A stretch of 64,000 nt of DNA from JAKFYM01 sp964416595. Lineage in GTDB: Bacteria; Bdellovibrionota; UBA1018; CAIPTA01. The DNA lies in the NCBI GenBank assembly GCA_964416595.1, contig CAYQES010000014.1:1-64000 (forward strand). Reading direction: 5' to 3'. How positions within the stretch are numbered: position 1 is the first letter of the stretch; each line of letters begins with the position of its first letter. The notes beneath the pieces were generated by a model, which was not told the origin of the DNA, did no database searches, and worked only from the letters and a program-made list of their open reading frames with translations. Made by a program: the position numbers and the translations under genes. Positions 1 through 8,247 of this stretch are shown here, piece by piece.

Positions 1-326
1 ACACTATCCAGAAAATAAACTGGGGCGGAACTATTAGTGGCCCTTCTCCAAAGGGCTAGGGGTAAACCAGGCAAGCCACCACCACTGCCCCAATCCACCA
101 CTGTACCAAGGGGCTCCCATTGCGCCAAAACCAAAGAATCAGCCAAATGCTTCCAAAGAGCGCCTTCCGGATCACAGATCGCCGTAAGATTCACCTGCTG
201 GTTTTTCTCTAATAAAAGAGTGAGAAAGCGGGAGAGATCTTGAAACAGAGCTTCTTTTTCCCCTAAAGGAATCCCAAGAGATTGTAAAAAGCTTCCTAGC
301 TCTTCCCATTGGCCCGGTGAAATCAT
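1..326 (-). CDS. rsmG: 16S rRNA m7G527 methyltransferase RsmG (partial, C-terminus outside window)
   Basis: RsmG methylates N7 of G527 in 16S rRNA using S-adenosylmethionine. Only the first 108 or so codons are present, because the gene runs off the left edge. The translated segment contains the family landmark VNLTAI, followed by KHLADSL and a glycine-rich SAM-binding loop GSGGGLPG. The ATG at 326 overlaps the mnmG stop codon (ATGA), so the two genes are translationally coupled. This is the usual gidA-gidB order beside an origin. The open frames on the plus strand here are shadows. Confidence 0.93.
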   Translation of the reverse strand, partial: MISPGQWEELGSFLQSLGIPLGEKEALFQDLSRFLTLLLEKNQQVNLTAICDPEGALWKHLADSLVLAQWEPLGTVVDWGSGGGLPGLPLALWRRATNSSAPVYFLDS

Positions 327-2242
327 TGCGTTAGGCCAGTGGAAGAGCCGTGTTTCTCTAAATGCACATACAATAGGGCACCTGCCGTTGGCGTGATCCC
401 CGGAACACGCATGGCCTGGCCTAAGGTAGCAGGGCGAACCCGCTTTAGGCGCTCTTGCACTTCCACGGAAAGGCCTGGCACTTTTTCATAGGAAAAACTA
501 AGCGGTATTTTCCTTCCCTCTTGGGACTGCACTTTTTCCAAAAGCTCCATTTCTCTCTGAATATAGCCTTTGTATTTAACGGCCACTTCTGCAGCCTCTT
601 CAATATAAGGATTTAGCCAAAACTCTTGGGGACTGGAAGAGTCGGGCACTGCCGGGAAAAATCCCACCTCTCGAAAGCGACTCACTGTCCATTCCGGACG
701 CTTCAATAGCTCTTGCAAAGAAAGTCGATCCCGCAAAGAAGAAATGCCGGGAAATTTTTCCGGATTCATTTCAAAATCCTTGGGATACAAAAACGTATTT
801 TCCAGGGCGGAATGGAGCCCATTTAAAGATTCCATTTTGCTTTCAAATACACGCCATTTGTTATCTGGTAATAGTCCAATCTGTCTGCCCTTAGGAGCAA
901 GCCGTTGGTCCGCATTATCTTCCCGAAGAAGCAAACGATGCTCGCAACGGGAGGTAAACATACGATATGGCTCATCTACTCCCTTGGTAACTAAATCATC
1001 AATTAAAACACCAATATAGGCTTCCGATCGGGATAAAACAAAGGGCTCTGCCCCTCTTACTTCCAGGGCTGCATTGATGCCAGCTAATAAACCTTGGGCT
1101 GCCGCCTCTTCATAACCGCTAGTACCATTTACCTGACCAGCAAAGTATAGTCCCTCGACATCCTTACACGCCAGCGTGTGGCGCAGAGTGAGGGGATTGA
1201 TTGCATCGTACTCTACGGCATAACCGGGACGGGCGATTTCTACTTTTTCCAGCCCTTGAATCGTGCGCAAAAAACCTTCCTGCACATCAATAGGCAAGCT
1301 GGTGGATAAACCATTCGCATAAATTTCTTGGGAAAATTGGCTTTCAGGTTCCAAGAAAATTTGGTGCCTCTCCTTATCCGCAAAACGGAACACTTTATCT
1401 TCAATAGATGGGCAATAACGGGGCCCCTTCCCGGTGATCGCTCCTGTAAACATGGGGGAACGATCTTTTGCTTCCGCAATCAGATCATGGGTGGCCTTGT
1501 TGGTGTAAGTTAAATGGCAAGGCATTTGGGGTAAGAGCGGAAACGGTGAGGGAACAGAATAAAAACTAAAGGGAACGGGCGAAGAATCCCCCCATTCCGG
1601 TGTTAAAACGTTAAAATTAATAGACCCTTTTTTTAGCCGAGCCGGAGTGCCGGTTTTTAATCGAACCAAAGAAAAACCCATGGCCAGAAGGGAGCTAGAA
1701 ATCGCATTGGCACTACTATCTCCAGCCCGCCCACCCTCAGCCCGACTAGAACCACAGTGCATAATGGAGCGCATGAAAGTTCCCGCCGTAAGAATCACGG
1801 CGCGGGAGCGAATCTCTTCCCCAAAGTGCGTGCGCACACCAACCACCCGTTGGCCTTCTAAAATAAAATCTTTTACTTCCCGCTGAGCCACCGAAAGATT
1901 TTCTTGGGCTTCCACGGTTTCTTTCATGCGTAGACTATAAAAAACCTTATCGCACTGGGCTCGGGAAGAACGAACGGCGGGACCCTTCGAAGCATTGAGC
2001 CGCTTGTATTGCAGCGCGCTCTTATCAGTGTTCACGCCCATTTCGCCGCCAAGGGCATCCACTTCACGAGCCAACTGCCCCTTGGCTTGGCCACCGATCG
2101 CCGGATTGCAGGACATATACGCAATCCGATCATTATTCATGGTGAGTAAAAGTGTTTTAGCTCCCATACGGGCAGCAGCCAATGCGGCTTCGCAGCCCGC
2201 ATGACCAGCACCAATGACTAAAACATCTACCTTTTCGCCCAT
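323..2242 (-). CDS. mnmG: tRNA uridine-5-carboxymethylaminomethyl modification enzyme MnmG (GidA)
   Basis: MnmG is the FAD- and NADH-binding partner of MnmE. Together they install the cmnm5 group on wobble uridine 34 of certain tRNAs in the cytoplasm. The 639-residue protein has full family length. An FAD Rossmann motif GAGHAG lies at about residues 11-16, and the family signature around CNPAIGG is near residue 46. The typical C-terminal helical MnmE/tRNA-binding part ends in VPGITPTAGALL. mnmE lies 3 bp upstream and rsmG overlaps downstream, so the three form one leftward operon. No abnormality is seen. Confidence 0.97.
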   Translation of the reverse strand: MGEKVDVLVIGAGHAGCEAALAAARMGAKTLLLTMNNDRIAYMSCNPAIGGQAKGQLAREVDALGGEMGVNTDKSALQYKRLNASKGPAVRSSRAQCDKVFYSLRMKETVEAQENLSVAQREVKDFILEGQRVVGVRTHFGEEIRSRAVILTAGTFMRSIMHCGSSRAEGGRAGDSSANAISSSLLAMGFSLVRLKTGTPARLKKGSINFNVLTPEWGDSSPVPFSFYSVPSPFPLLPQMPCHLTYTNKATHDLIAEAKDRSPMFTGAITGKGPRYCPSIEDKVFRFADKERHQIFLEPESQFSQEIYANGLSTSLPIDVQEGFLRTIQGLEKVEIARPGYAVEYDAINPLTLRHTLACKDVEGLYFAGQVNGTSGYEEAAAQGLLAGINAALEVRGAEPFVLSRSEAYIGVLIDDLVTKGVDEPYRMFTSRCEHRLLLREDNADQRLAPKGRQIGLLPDNKWRVFESKMESLNGLHSALENTFLYPKDFEMNPEKFPGISSLRDRLSLQELLKRPEWTVSRFREVGFFPAVPDSSSPQEFWLNPYIEEAAEVAVKYKGYIQREMELLEKVQSQEGRKIPLSFSYEKVPGLSVEVQERLKRVRPATLGQAMRVPGITPTAGALLYVHLEKHGSSTGLTQ

Positions 2243-2245
2243 TAC

Positions 2246-3655
2246 TTATTTTCCAATGCAGAATTCTGCAAAAATATGGTGCAAGAGATCTTCGGAACTA
2301 AACTCGCCCGTGATTTCTCCAATTTTGGCTAAAGCCATTCGTAAATCCGTGGAAAGAAGGTCGGGGAAAATTTCCCCCTTTTTCACTTTTTCCAAAGCCG
2401 CATCCACTGCTTCTGACGCAGCTCCTAATACCTCATAATGGCGCCACCTGTTAAGAAAGAAATCTTGGCCCTCTAGCCGTTGGGTTTGAAAAATTCCACA
2501 TAACTGATTAATAAATTCATCTATCCCCTGGCCCGTAAGGGCAGAAACCGCTACTAAAGGAATTTTCTGCGTCTGAAAAAAGCGTAGCCACAGCTCCGGC
2601 GGCATGGGGACTTGGTCTGCCTTATTCCAAACGGCCAATACTTTTGCCTGGCTGGGCAAATGTTTTTGGAGAATTTGCCAACGGCTAACAAAATCTTCAT
2701 CTTGAGCCATTCCATCAAAAATCCAAACCGCCACTTGGGCTGAGCGCAACTCACCATAGGAACGATCAATGCCCTGGGATTCGATCAAATTCTCCGTGTC
2801 CCGTAAACCCGCCGTATCCGACAAACGAAAAAGCAGGCCCTTTAAATAGAGGGCCTCTCGCACCACATCCCTCGTGGTGCCAGCTTCTGTGCTCACAATG
2901 CTGCGATCTTCTCCCAGGAGACGATTAAAAAGAGAAGATTTTCCGCTATTAGGAGCACCCACCAGCGCTAAACGAATCCCTTCCCGCAAGGGTTGAGAGT
3001 CCACAAATTCTTGCCGCAGTTTTGCTACCCGCTCTTGCCAGCGCCGCAACTTTTCTGACCATTTGTCATAGTCCAAAACAGAAAGGCCCTGATCGGAAAA
3101 ATCAATATCCACTTCGATCTCAGCTAAACGATCGATAATTTCTTTTTTGAGGAGCTCTAGTTCCCGCTTACCACTTCCCATCAATTGGTCCAAAGCCCGC
3201 CGAGCTGATTCTTCGCTTTGACTGCCGATCAAATCCGCCACAGATTCTGCTTGCTCCAAAGAAAGCTTTCCGTTGCGAAAGGCTCGAAAACTAAACTCTC
3301 CGGGTAAAGCCTCCCGGGCTCCTTGAGCCAAAAGCTCCCTCATTACTTTGCGCAAAAGATAAGGATTTCCGTGCAGATGGAGTTCCACCACATGCTCACC
3401 GGTAAATGAATGTGGCCCTTTCATCCAAACGAACATTCCATCGTCCAATGGTCCACGCGCTGAACGTAAAACACAGCGGTACAGGTGGTGAGATTGCACT
3501 TGGGATGGATCAAATTTCGACCCATCAATTTTTTCTAGTAATGGAGCGGTTTTTTCCCAGGCAGAGGCACCAGAAATGCGAATCACGCCCACCGCCGCCA
3601 CGGCCTCCGGGGCCGAAGCAATGGCAGCGATCGTTTCCTCATTAAAATAATTCAT
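2246..3655 (-). CDS. mnmE: tRNA modification GTPase MnmE (TrmE)
   Basis: MnmE is the GTPase and 5-formyl-THF-binding subunit of the tRNA U34 modification complex with MnmG. The 469 residues contain an N-terminal TrmE domain, a helical domain and an inserted G domain. G1 (GAPNSGKSS) is at about residues 233-241, followed by G2 TTRD, G3 DTAG and G4 NKAD. The protein ends in CIGK, the diagnostic C-terminal CxGK whose cysteine is needed for modification. It is only 5 bp downstream of yidC. The jag/khpB gene often found between yidC and mnmE is absent. Confidence 0.97.
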   Translation of the reverse strand: MNYFNEETIAAIASAPEAVAAVGVIRISGASAWEKTAPLLEKIDGSKFDPSQVQSHHLYRCVLRSARGPLDDGMFVWMKGPHSFTGEHVVELHLHGNPYLLRKVMRELLAQGAREALPGEFSFRAFRNGKLSLEQAESVADLIGSQSEESARRALDQLMGSGKRELELLKKEIIDRLAEIEVDIDFSDQGLSVLDYDKWSEKLRRWQERVAKLRQEFVDSQPLREGIRLALVGAPNSGKSSLFNRLLGEDRSIVSTEAGTTRDVVREALYLKGLLFRLSDTAGLRDTENLIESQGIDRSYGELRSAQVAVWIFDGMAQDEDFVSRWQILQKHLPSQAKVLAVWNKADQVPMPPELWLRFFQTQKIPLVAVSALTGQGIDEFINQLCGIFQTQRLEGQDFFLNRWRHYEVLGAASEAVDAALEKVKKGEIFPDLLSTDLRMALAKIGEITGEFSSEDLLHHIFAEFCIGK

Positions 3656-3660
3656 GGTCT

Positions 3661-5310
3661 TTAGGCTTTGACCACCTGATTGGCAGCAGGATTAATCCCC
3701 AACTTACGATTTAATACCCATTGTTGGGCAATACTCGTGGCTGAGTTTACTACCATATAAATGTTCAATCCCGCCGGCAACAGCAGCATGAAAACACCAA
3801 AAATCACCGGCATAAATTGTAGCATTTTTTGTTGTGCGGGGTCCGTAGCTGTAGAAGGTGATAGTTTTTGCTGCAAATACATCAAGCCCGTCAGTAATAC
3901 GGGGGTGATAAAAAACGGATCAGGGGAAGAAAGATCATGAATCCAACCCACAAAAGGTGCTTGGTATAATTCCATGGAATTAAAAAGCACTCGATAGAGC
4001 GCAAAAAATATCGGCATTTGAATCAAAATGGGCAAACATCCGCCCAATGGATTGTAGCCATTGGTCTTCATGAAGTTCATCATTTCCACATTGAGCTTTT
4101 CTTTGTCGTTTTTATATTTTTCCCGCAAGGCATTCAATTGTGGTTGAAGTTTGGCAATTTTAGACATGGATTTCATGCTCTTATAGGTAAGCGGAAACAA
4201 CAGCATCTTGATCACGAAAGTCAAAATGATAATTGCCACTCCATAATTCAACACAAAACCATGGAGCCACTTCAAAGACTGCAGTAAAGGAACCGCAAGA
4301 AAGGAGGTCCAACCAAAATCAATTGTATCTGCCAGCATTGGATCTACGGTACGGAGACCTTCCATTTCTTTGGGCCCAAAATAAATTTTTGTTTCTAGAG
4401 AAAATTCTCTTTTCCCCTCTGTAGGAAAGGCCAGACTCCCCCTTACCGCGGGAGCCCCAATGTCCTCTTTGCTAATTTGTGCACCCACGGCCGATTTATT
4501 TTCTTCTGTGCCCTTAGGCACTAAGGCGAGCACGAAATAACGGGTGTCTAAACCAAGCCATTTTACGCCAGATTGAGATTCAATAGTTTCTTTGTGATCT
4601 GCAGCCAATTCTGCGTGGCGTTTATTTATATCTCGAAAAGTCACATGCACTTTGTCAGGGGCCTGACCAAAAATGCTTCCTTCTGTGTCATTTTCTCTTT
4701 TTGGGCTACCGTATAAATCAAGAAAAACAAATTTTGGCGGTTCTTTTTGGAAGCGGAATCGATACTCCGCTTTGCCGCCATAGCCTGTAGAATCTAAAGA
4801 GATCACCCGCTCTACTTCTAGCTCTGGCGTGGAAAGTCGGGCCACCGTTTTTCCAGGCATTGGTTGCGTTAAGCTATCCCAGTTTACAGAAGTGGCTTCG
4901 GTATAAATAGGGTCGCTAAAGCGAAGATTCATCTGCGAAGTAAAGCCTGTCACACCAGTTAAGGTTATTTTGTCGTCTTTTTTCTCCAGTGTTTTAGAAA
5001 ATGATTTTAATTCCCATGCTTGCACGGCTGCCGCTTGGTTTGTTATCACCATTTTTACTTCTGAATTTTCTAAGATCTGGCTAGATACTTCAGCCTTACT
5101 CGCTCTTTTGTTTCTTTCTGTGGGAGGAAAGATCCCCTTAGCATCCAAGAGGGCTTTGGTTTCTTCTCTTTTTGCTTTTAGCTCTTGTTGTTTTTGGTTT
5201 TGTTCCTGCTCCTGAGCTGCCCGTTGCTGGATTGGCTCCAAATAGAATTTTTGCCAGGTAACCCAGATTACTAACGAAAGCATTACAGCTAATATGGCTT
5301 TTTTATCCAT
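3661..5310 (-). CDS. yidC: Membrane protein insertase YidC
   Basis: YidC inserts and folds inner-membrane proteins, alone or with SecYEG. The 549-residue protein has the Gram-negative architecture: an N-terminal membrane anchor (residues 5-20), a charged linker, a large periplasmic beta domain to about residue 340, and a C-terminal insertase core of five membrane segments starting near residue 355. The core contains the conserved stretch PLGGCLPILIQMPIFFALY and ends with a short basic tail. The length is normal. The stop lies 5 bp before mnmE and yidD abuts upstream, so this is one operon. Confidence 0.96.
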   Translation of the reverse strand: MDKKAILAVMLSLVIWVTWQKFYLEPIQQRAAQEQEQNQKQQELKAKREETKALLDAKGIFPPTERNKRASKAEVSSQILENSEVKMVITNQAAAVQAWELKSFSKTLEKKDDKITLTGVTGFTSQMNLRFSDPIYTEATSVNWDSLTQPMPGKTVARLSTPELEVERVISLDSTGYGGKAEYRFRFQKEPPKFVFLDLYGSPKRENDTEGSIFGQAPDKVHVTFRDINKRHAELAADHKETIESQSGVKWLGLDTRYFVLALVPKGTEENKSAVGAQISKEDIGAPAVRGSLAFPTEGKREFSLETKIYFGPKEMEGLRTVDPMLADTIDFGWTSFLAVPLLQSLKWLHGFVLNYGVAIIILTFVIKMLLFPLTYKSMKSMSKIAKLQPQLNALREKYKNDKEKLNVEMMNFMKTNGYNPLGGCLPILIQMPIFFALYRVLFNSMELYQAPFVGWIHDLSSPDPFFITPVLLTGLMYLQQKLSPSTATDPAQQKMLQFMPVIFGVFMLLLPAGLNIYMVVNSATSIAQQWVLNRKLGINPAANQVVKA

Positions 5311-5562
5311 TTAAACTCTCCCAGAAAAACAATTCATCGGCACAGGATCGTGACCACCCTTACAAAAAGGATGGCACCGCAACACTCGCCAAACAGACAA
5401 AACAATACCTTTAAAGGGGCCATGCATTTCTACCGCATTCACCGAGTAATGAGAACAAGTAGGAATAAAACGGCAGTGCACCCCGAGACTCAAAAAAAGT
5501 GGCGAAAAAGCCCATTGGTAAAAATTAAGACAGGCGATGCAAAAGCCGCTGAAAATCTTCAT
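5311..5562 (-). CDS. yidD: Membrane protein insertion efficiency factor YidD
   Basis: YidD is a small amphipathic inner-membrane-associated protein that assists YidC-dependent insertion. The 83 residues contain the family signatures CRFIPTCSHY and RCHPFCKGGHDPVP. The ATG at 5562 lies inside the 3' end of rnpA, giving a 38-bp overlap, and the stop is directly followed by yidC. The overlap points to translational coupling in the rpmH-rnpA-yidD-yidC cluster. Confidence 0.94.
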   Translation of the reverse strand: MKIFSGFCIACLNFYQWAFSPLFLSLGVHCRFIPTCSHYSVNAVEMHGPFKGIVLSVWRVLRCHPFCKGGHDPVPMNCFSGRV

Positions 5563-5905
5563 GGAGTTCTTCCTTATAGCGCTTTTCTGTTAGATTCACT
5601 GGCTTTTGTTTCGCGATAAAATGCAAATCAATGCCCTGCAGCTGAGTTTGGTGCAAACGAAAGTTTTCCCGTAACCGACGGCGAAAGCGATTACGCTCCA
5701 CGGAAGGCCCATAGCGGGCGCTTATAGTTACTGCCAAGCGCGGATGGTCTAAATTGTTTTTGGCATAAAACAATATCCAATGCCGAGCCACCCACTTAGT
5801 AGCTGTCTTCTTTAATTGGAGAAATTCTGACTTGCGCCTTAGACGCAGTACTTCATCTAATCCGTTGCGTTTACGCAACGGAGGCGATTTCTTACTTTTT
5901 ACCAA
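5525..5905 (-). CDS. rnpA: Ribonuclease P protein component
   Basis: RnpA binds the catalytic RNase P RNA and helps mature tRNA 5' ends. The 126-residue basic protein carries the RNR signature as ERNRFRRRLRENF near residue 75. The open frame begins with TTG at 5905, overlapping the end of rpmH by 14 bp. A second TTG about 27 bp downstream would remove the overlap and still keep the conserved LRLRRKSEF segment, so the exact start is uncertain. The 3' end overlaps yidD. Confidence 0.93.
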   Translation of the reverse strand: MVKSKKSPPLRKRNGLDEVLRLRRKSEFLQLKKTATKWVARHWILFYAKNNLDHPRLAVTISARYGPSVERNRFRRRLRENFRLHQTQLQGIDLHFIAKQKPVNLTEKRYKEELHEDFQRLLHRLS

Positions 5906-6041
5906 TCTTAACCGTAAGGCGCTTACGACCTTTTTTCCTGCGGGATGCTATCACTTTACGGCCATTCTTTGTGGCCATGCGTTTACGGAAACCGTGGGTT
6001 TTTGCGCGCTTTTTTTTGCTCGGCTGCCAAGGGCGTTTCAT
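5892..6041 (-). CDS. rpmH: 50S ribosomal protein L34
   Basis: L34 is a small basic protein of the large ribosomal subunit. I translated this frame directly: 49 residues, starting MKRPWQPSKKKRAKTHGFRK and ending RLTVKIGKK, with the conserved TKNGR segment in the middle. It is the first gene of the leftward operon, facing dnaA across a 236-bp intergenic region that must hold both divergent promoters. The extra N-terminal lysines before RAKTHGFR and the QPSKKK beginning are typical of L34. Confidence 0.96.
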   Translation of the reverse strand: MKRPWQPSKKKRAKTHGFRKRMATKNGRKVIASRRKKGRKRLTVKIGKK

Positions 6042-6277
6042 GAAATTCTCCCAATTCTTTGGAAATGCTAAATACTTTTAAGTTCAAACCGATTCTTGAG
6101 CGGCGAACGGTGCTTTGCTAACTACCAAAGAACCGAACACACTGCAAGTATGCCGCTAGTAGTAAAGGGAGAAATTCCTTGAACCCCCCACTAACCTTTT
6201 GCTATCAGTACCAAACGTCTTTTTTTTATTCCAATTAGACTTAACGCAAGCAAGGAAAGGGGAAGTATTCCTTTGTC

Positions 6278-7750
6278 ATGAAAGAGCATCCAGTTTTTTG
6301 GCAATCCGCCTTACAACAACTGCAAACCATGACCACGCCAGAGATGTTTAAATCTTGGCTACTCCCCTTAGAAGTTCTAAATTTAGACGATTCCATCATC
6401 ACCTTTAAAGTCCCCACCCCCTTCTTCAACACGTTCTTAAAAAGTAATTTTGAATCAAAGATTGTGAATGCTTTGGCAATGGTAACAGGGAAAACTTACC
6501 GGATTTCTTATACGGTTTCTTCCGCCGAAAGTTCCATGGCTCCTGTTGCTTCCGTAACGGATATTGAAAGCCATTCTGCTTCGAATACCAATCCGGAAGC
6601 CCCCCTTAGCAGAAATATTTTTTCTTTTTCTCCCCCATCACGGGCTGAAGCCGTACATTTGCCTGTAAAAAACCCCGTTTCTATTGGCCCAGAAGGCACA
6701 AAACTTCCTAAAGGATTGATCAAATGCACTTCAGGTTATGTGGATACAGCCCATACTTTTGAATATTTTATCGTAAGTAGCGGCACCCAATTTGCCCACG
6801 CTGCTGCAAAAGCAGCGGCCAACTTTCCTGGTGGAAAATACAACCCACTTTTGATTTATGGGCCTTCTGGTTTGGGAAAAACTCACCTTTTGCATGCGAT
6901 TGCGATTCAAATGCTAAGGAATAATCCCCAAGCTCGGATTTGTTATCTTTCTGCAGAATCTTTTGTGAATGAGTTCATTGAATCCGTAAAAAATAAATCC
7001 ACGAACCATTTTCATAACCGCTACCGGTCTAGCTTTGATGCCTTTTTGATCGACGATATCCAATACATCGGCGGCAAAGAAAAGAGTGAGGAAGAGTTCT
7101 TCCATACCTTCAATCATTTGTTTGGTACACATAACCAGGTAGTACTCACCAGTGATAAACCACCCAAAGAATTGCACAATTTAGAAGAACGCTTGATCAC
7201 ACGCCTACAACAAGGGTTGGTGGTGGATGTAAAACCGCCAGATCTGGAAACCCGGATCGCAATCTTGAAAGCTAAGGCGGAAGCCGATGATTTATACGTT
7301 CCCGATGAAGTTTGTTTAATGATTGCCGGTCATATACGGAACAATGTAAGAGAATTGGAAGGTGCCCTGGTGCGCCTCAATGCAGAAGCTTCTATTAATG
7401 GCACCGAAATCACTCTCGATATGGCCAGAGAGGCTCTTTCCGATTTATTGAACGAAAACAAAAATAACAATCTTTCCATTGAATCGATCAATAAATGCGT
7501 CTGTCAGTATTTCAAAATTTCTTTGGCGGAATTGAACTCCAAATCCCGGGAAAGGAAATATTCCGAACCCCGACAAATCGCCATGTATTTAAGTCGGAAA
7601 TACACCAAAAAAACCCTTCCGGAAAGTGCTTTGGCTTTTGGGGGAAAAGATCATTCCACCGTGATCCATGCCATTAAGAAAATTGAAAAAGAAATACACG
7701 CTAGCCCTACCCTAAAAAAGTACGTAGAAGATATCCAACAAATGCTTTAA
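6278..7750 (+). CDS. dnaA: Chromosomal replication initiator protein DnaA
   Basis: DnaA binds DnaA boxes in oriC, oligomerises with ATP and opens the duplex. The 490-residue protein has the N-terminal DnaB-interacting domain (about 1-80), a variable Ser/Pro-rich linker to about 150, then the AAA+ core. The core has Walker A GPSGLGKTH near residue 195 and Walker B FLIDDIQ. The C-terminal DNA-binding domain carries the signature KDHSTVIHAIKKIE. A purine-rich ribosome site (AAGGAAAGGGGAAG, 6250-6263 area) precedes the ATG. It is separated from dnaN by the putative origin. Confidence 0.98.
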   Translation: MKEHPVFWQSALQQLQTMTTPEMFKSWLLPLEVLNLDDSIITFKVPTPFFNTFLKSNFESKIVNALAMVTGKTYRISYTVSSAESSMAPVASVTDIESHSASNTNPEAPLSRNIFSFSPPSRAEAVHLPVKNPVSIGPEGTKLPKGLIKCTSGYVDTAHTFEYFIVSSGTQFAHAAAKAAANFPGGKYNPLLIYGPSGLGKTHLLHAIAIQMLRNNPQARICYLSAESFVNEFIESVKNKSTNHFHNRYRSSFDAFLIDDIQYIGGKEKSEEEFFHTFNHLFGTHNQVVLTSDKPPKELHNLEERLITRLQQGLVVDVKPPDLETRIAILKAKAEADDLYVPDEVCLMIAGHIRNNVRELEGALVRLNAEASINGTEITLDMAREALSDLLNENKNNNLSIESINKCVCQYFKISLAELNSKSRERKYSEPRQIAMYLSRKYTKKTLPESALAFGGKDHSTVIHAIKKIEKEIHASPTLKKYVEDIQQML

Positions 7751-7923
7751 TTTTTATTTGTGGAAAAGCCTGTGGAGAACCCATGCATTTTCCTGGATAT
7801 TTTTTTTGATTGTCAAAAAGTCTAAATATTGCCTTGAGTCAAATTTAAAGTAAGCTGTGAATATTCTTATTTATTTATTTTTCCACAGAATTCACAGGGG
7901 TGGATAAGTAAGAAAATTTTCTT

Positions 7924-7932
7924 TTATCCACA
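7924..7932 (+). promoter_or_regulatory. Perfect DnaA box
   Basis: TTATCCACA is an exact match to the consensus high-affinity DnaA box. It lies centrally in oriC, 17 bp after a one-mismatch box on the opposite strand (7899-7907). Confidence 0.8.
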
Positions 7933-7941
7933 TTTATGGAT

Positions 7942-7975
7942 AACTAGCCATTTTTTACCTTTGACTAGTCATTTT
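7942..7975 (+). repeat. Two 13-bp direct repeats offset by 21 bp in oriC
   Basis: AACTAGCCATTTT (7942-7954) and GACTAGTCATTTT (7963-7975) differ at two positions. The 21-bp offset equals two helical turns, so the copies face the same side of the DNA. They could bind an origin-regulating protein, but no known motif is recognised. Confidence 0.5.
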
Positions 7976-8177
7976 AAGGGCTTTTTTGGCTATTCTGATT
8001 ATTAACATCGCCTATTCGTCTTCATCTATCCACAATTGGGGATTGTTTTTAAAAGGCCGAGTAGCCAAAGAACAAGAAATACTTCTTTCCCCAATTTTGG
8101 CAAAGTTATACAGCTAAGAAATTGGATAGAGGAAAAGGAAGAAGGCTGAAAAATGAGGGTTCTTCGGGTTTTTTCAC

Positions 8178-8210
8178 ATATCCACACTACTACTACTACT
8201 ACTATTATAA
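8178..8210 (+). promoter_or_regulatory. DnaA box followed by DnaA-trio element (duplex unwinding site)
   Basis: A box-like ATATCCACA (8178-8186) is followed without gap by six perfect CTA triplets (8187-8204), then TTA and TAA. Read on the complementary strand 3' to 5', this is a GAT repeat ending in AAT. That is the DnaA-trio motif described for Bacillus subtilis, on which DnaA assembles along a single strand beside a DnaA box. AT-rich DNA follows at once (8205-8230), as expected of the unwinding site. The identification rests on motif and position. Confidence 0.75.
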
Positions 8211-8247
8211 ATATTCATATTAGATAGAAGCTCGGGGTACCCAAAAA

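Larger units (their letters stand above)
7751..8247 (+). other. Putative replication origin oriC (dnaA-dnaN intergenic region)
   Basis: This 497-bp region has no gene. It is AT-rich and lies between dnaA and dnaN, where transcription switches to the rightward strand. It holds one perfect DnaA box, TTATCCACA at 7924-7932. Six single-mismatch boxes are visible: 7759-7767, 7771-7779 and 7899-7907 on the minus strand, and 7879-7887, 8026-8034 and 8178-8186 on the plus strand. A triplet run follows the last box, just before dnaN. Two 13-bp near-identical direct repeats (7942-7954 and 7963-7975) are offset by exactly 21 bp. The layout matches a single-region bacterial oriC. Confidence 0.85.

Noticed and set aside
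37..243. Plus-strand open frame at the left edge
   Set aside because: The minus strand here encodes RsmG with clear motifs; the plus frame is a shadow.
8187..8207. CTA triplet run as a simple microsatellite
   Set aside because: Its exact position after a DnaA box and before AT-rich DNA at the origin fits the DnaA-trio better than random slippage.
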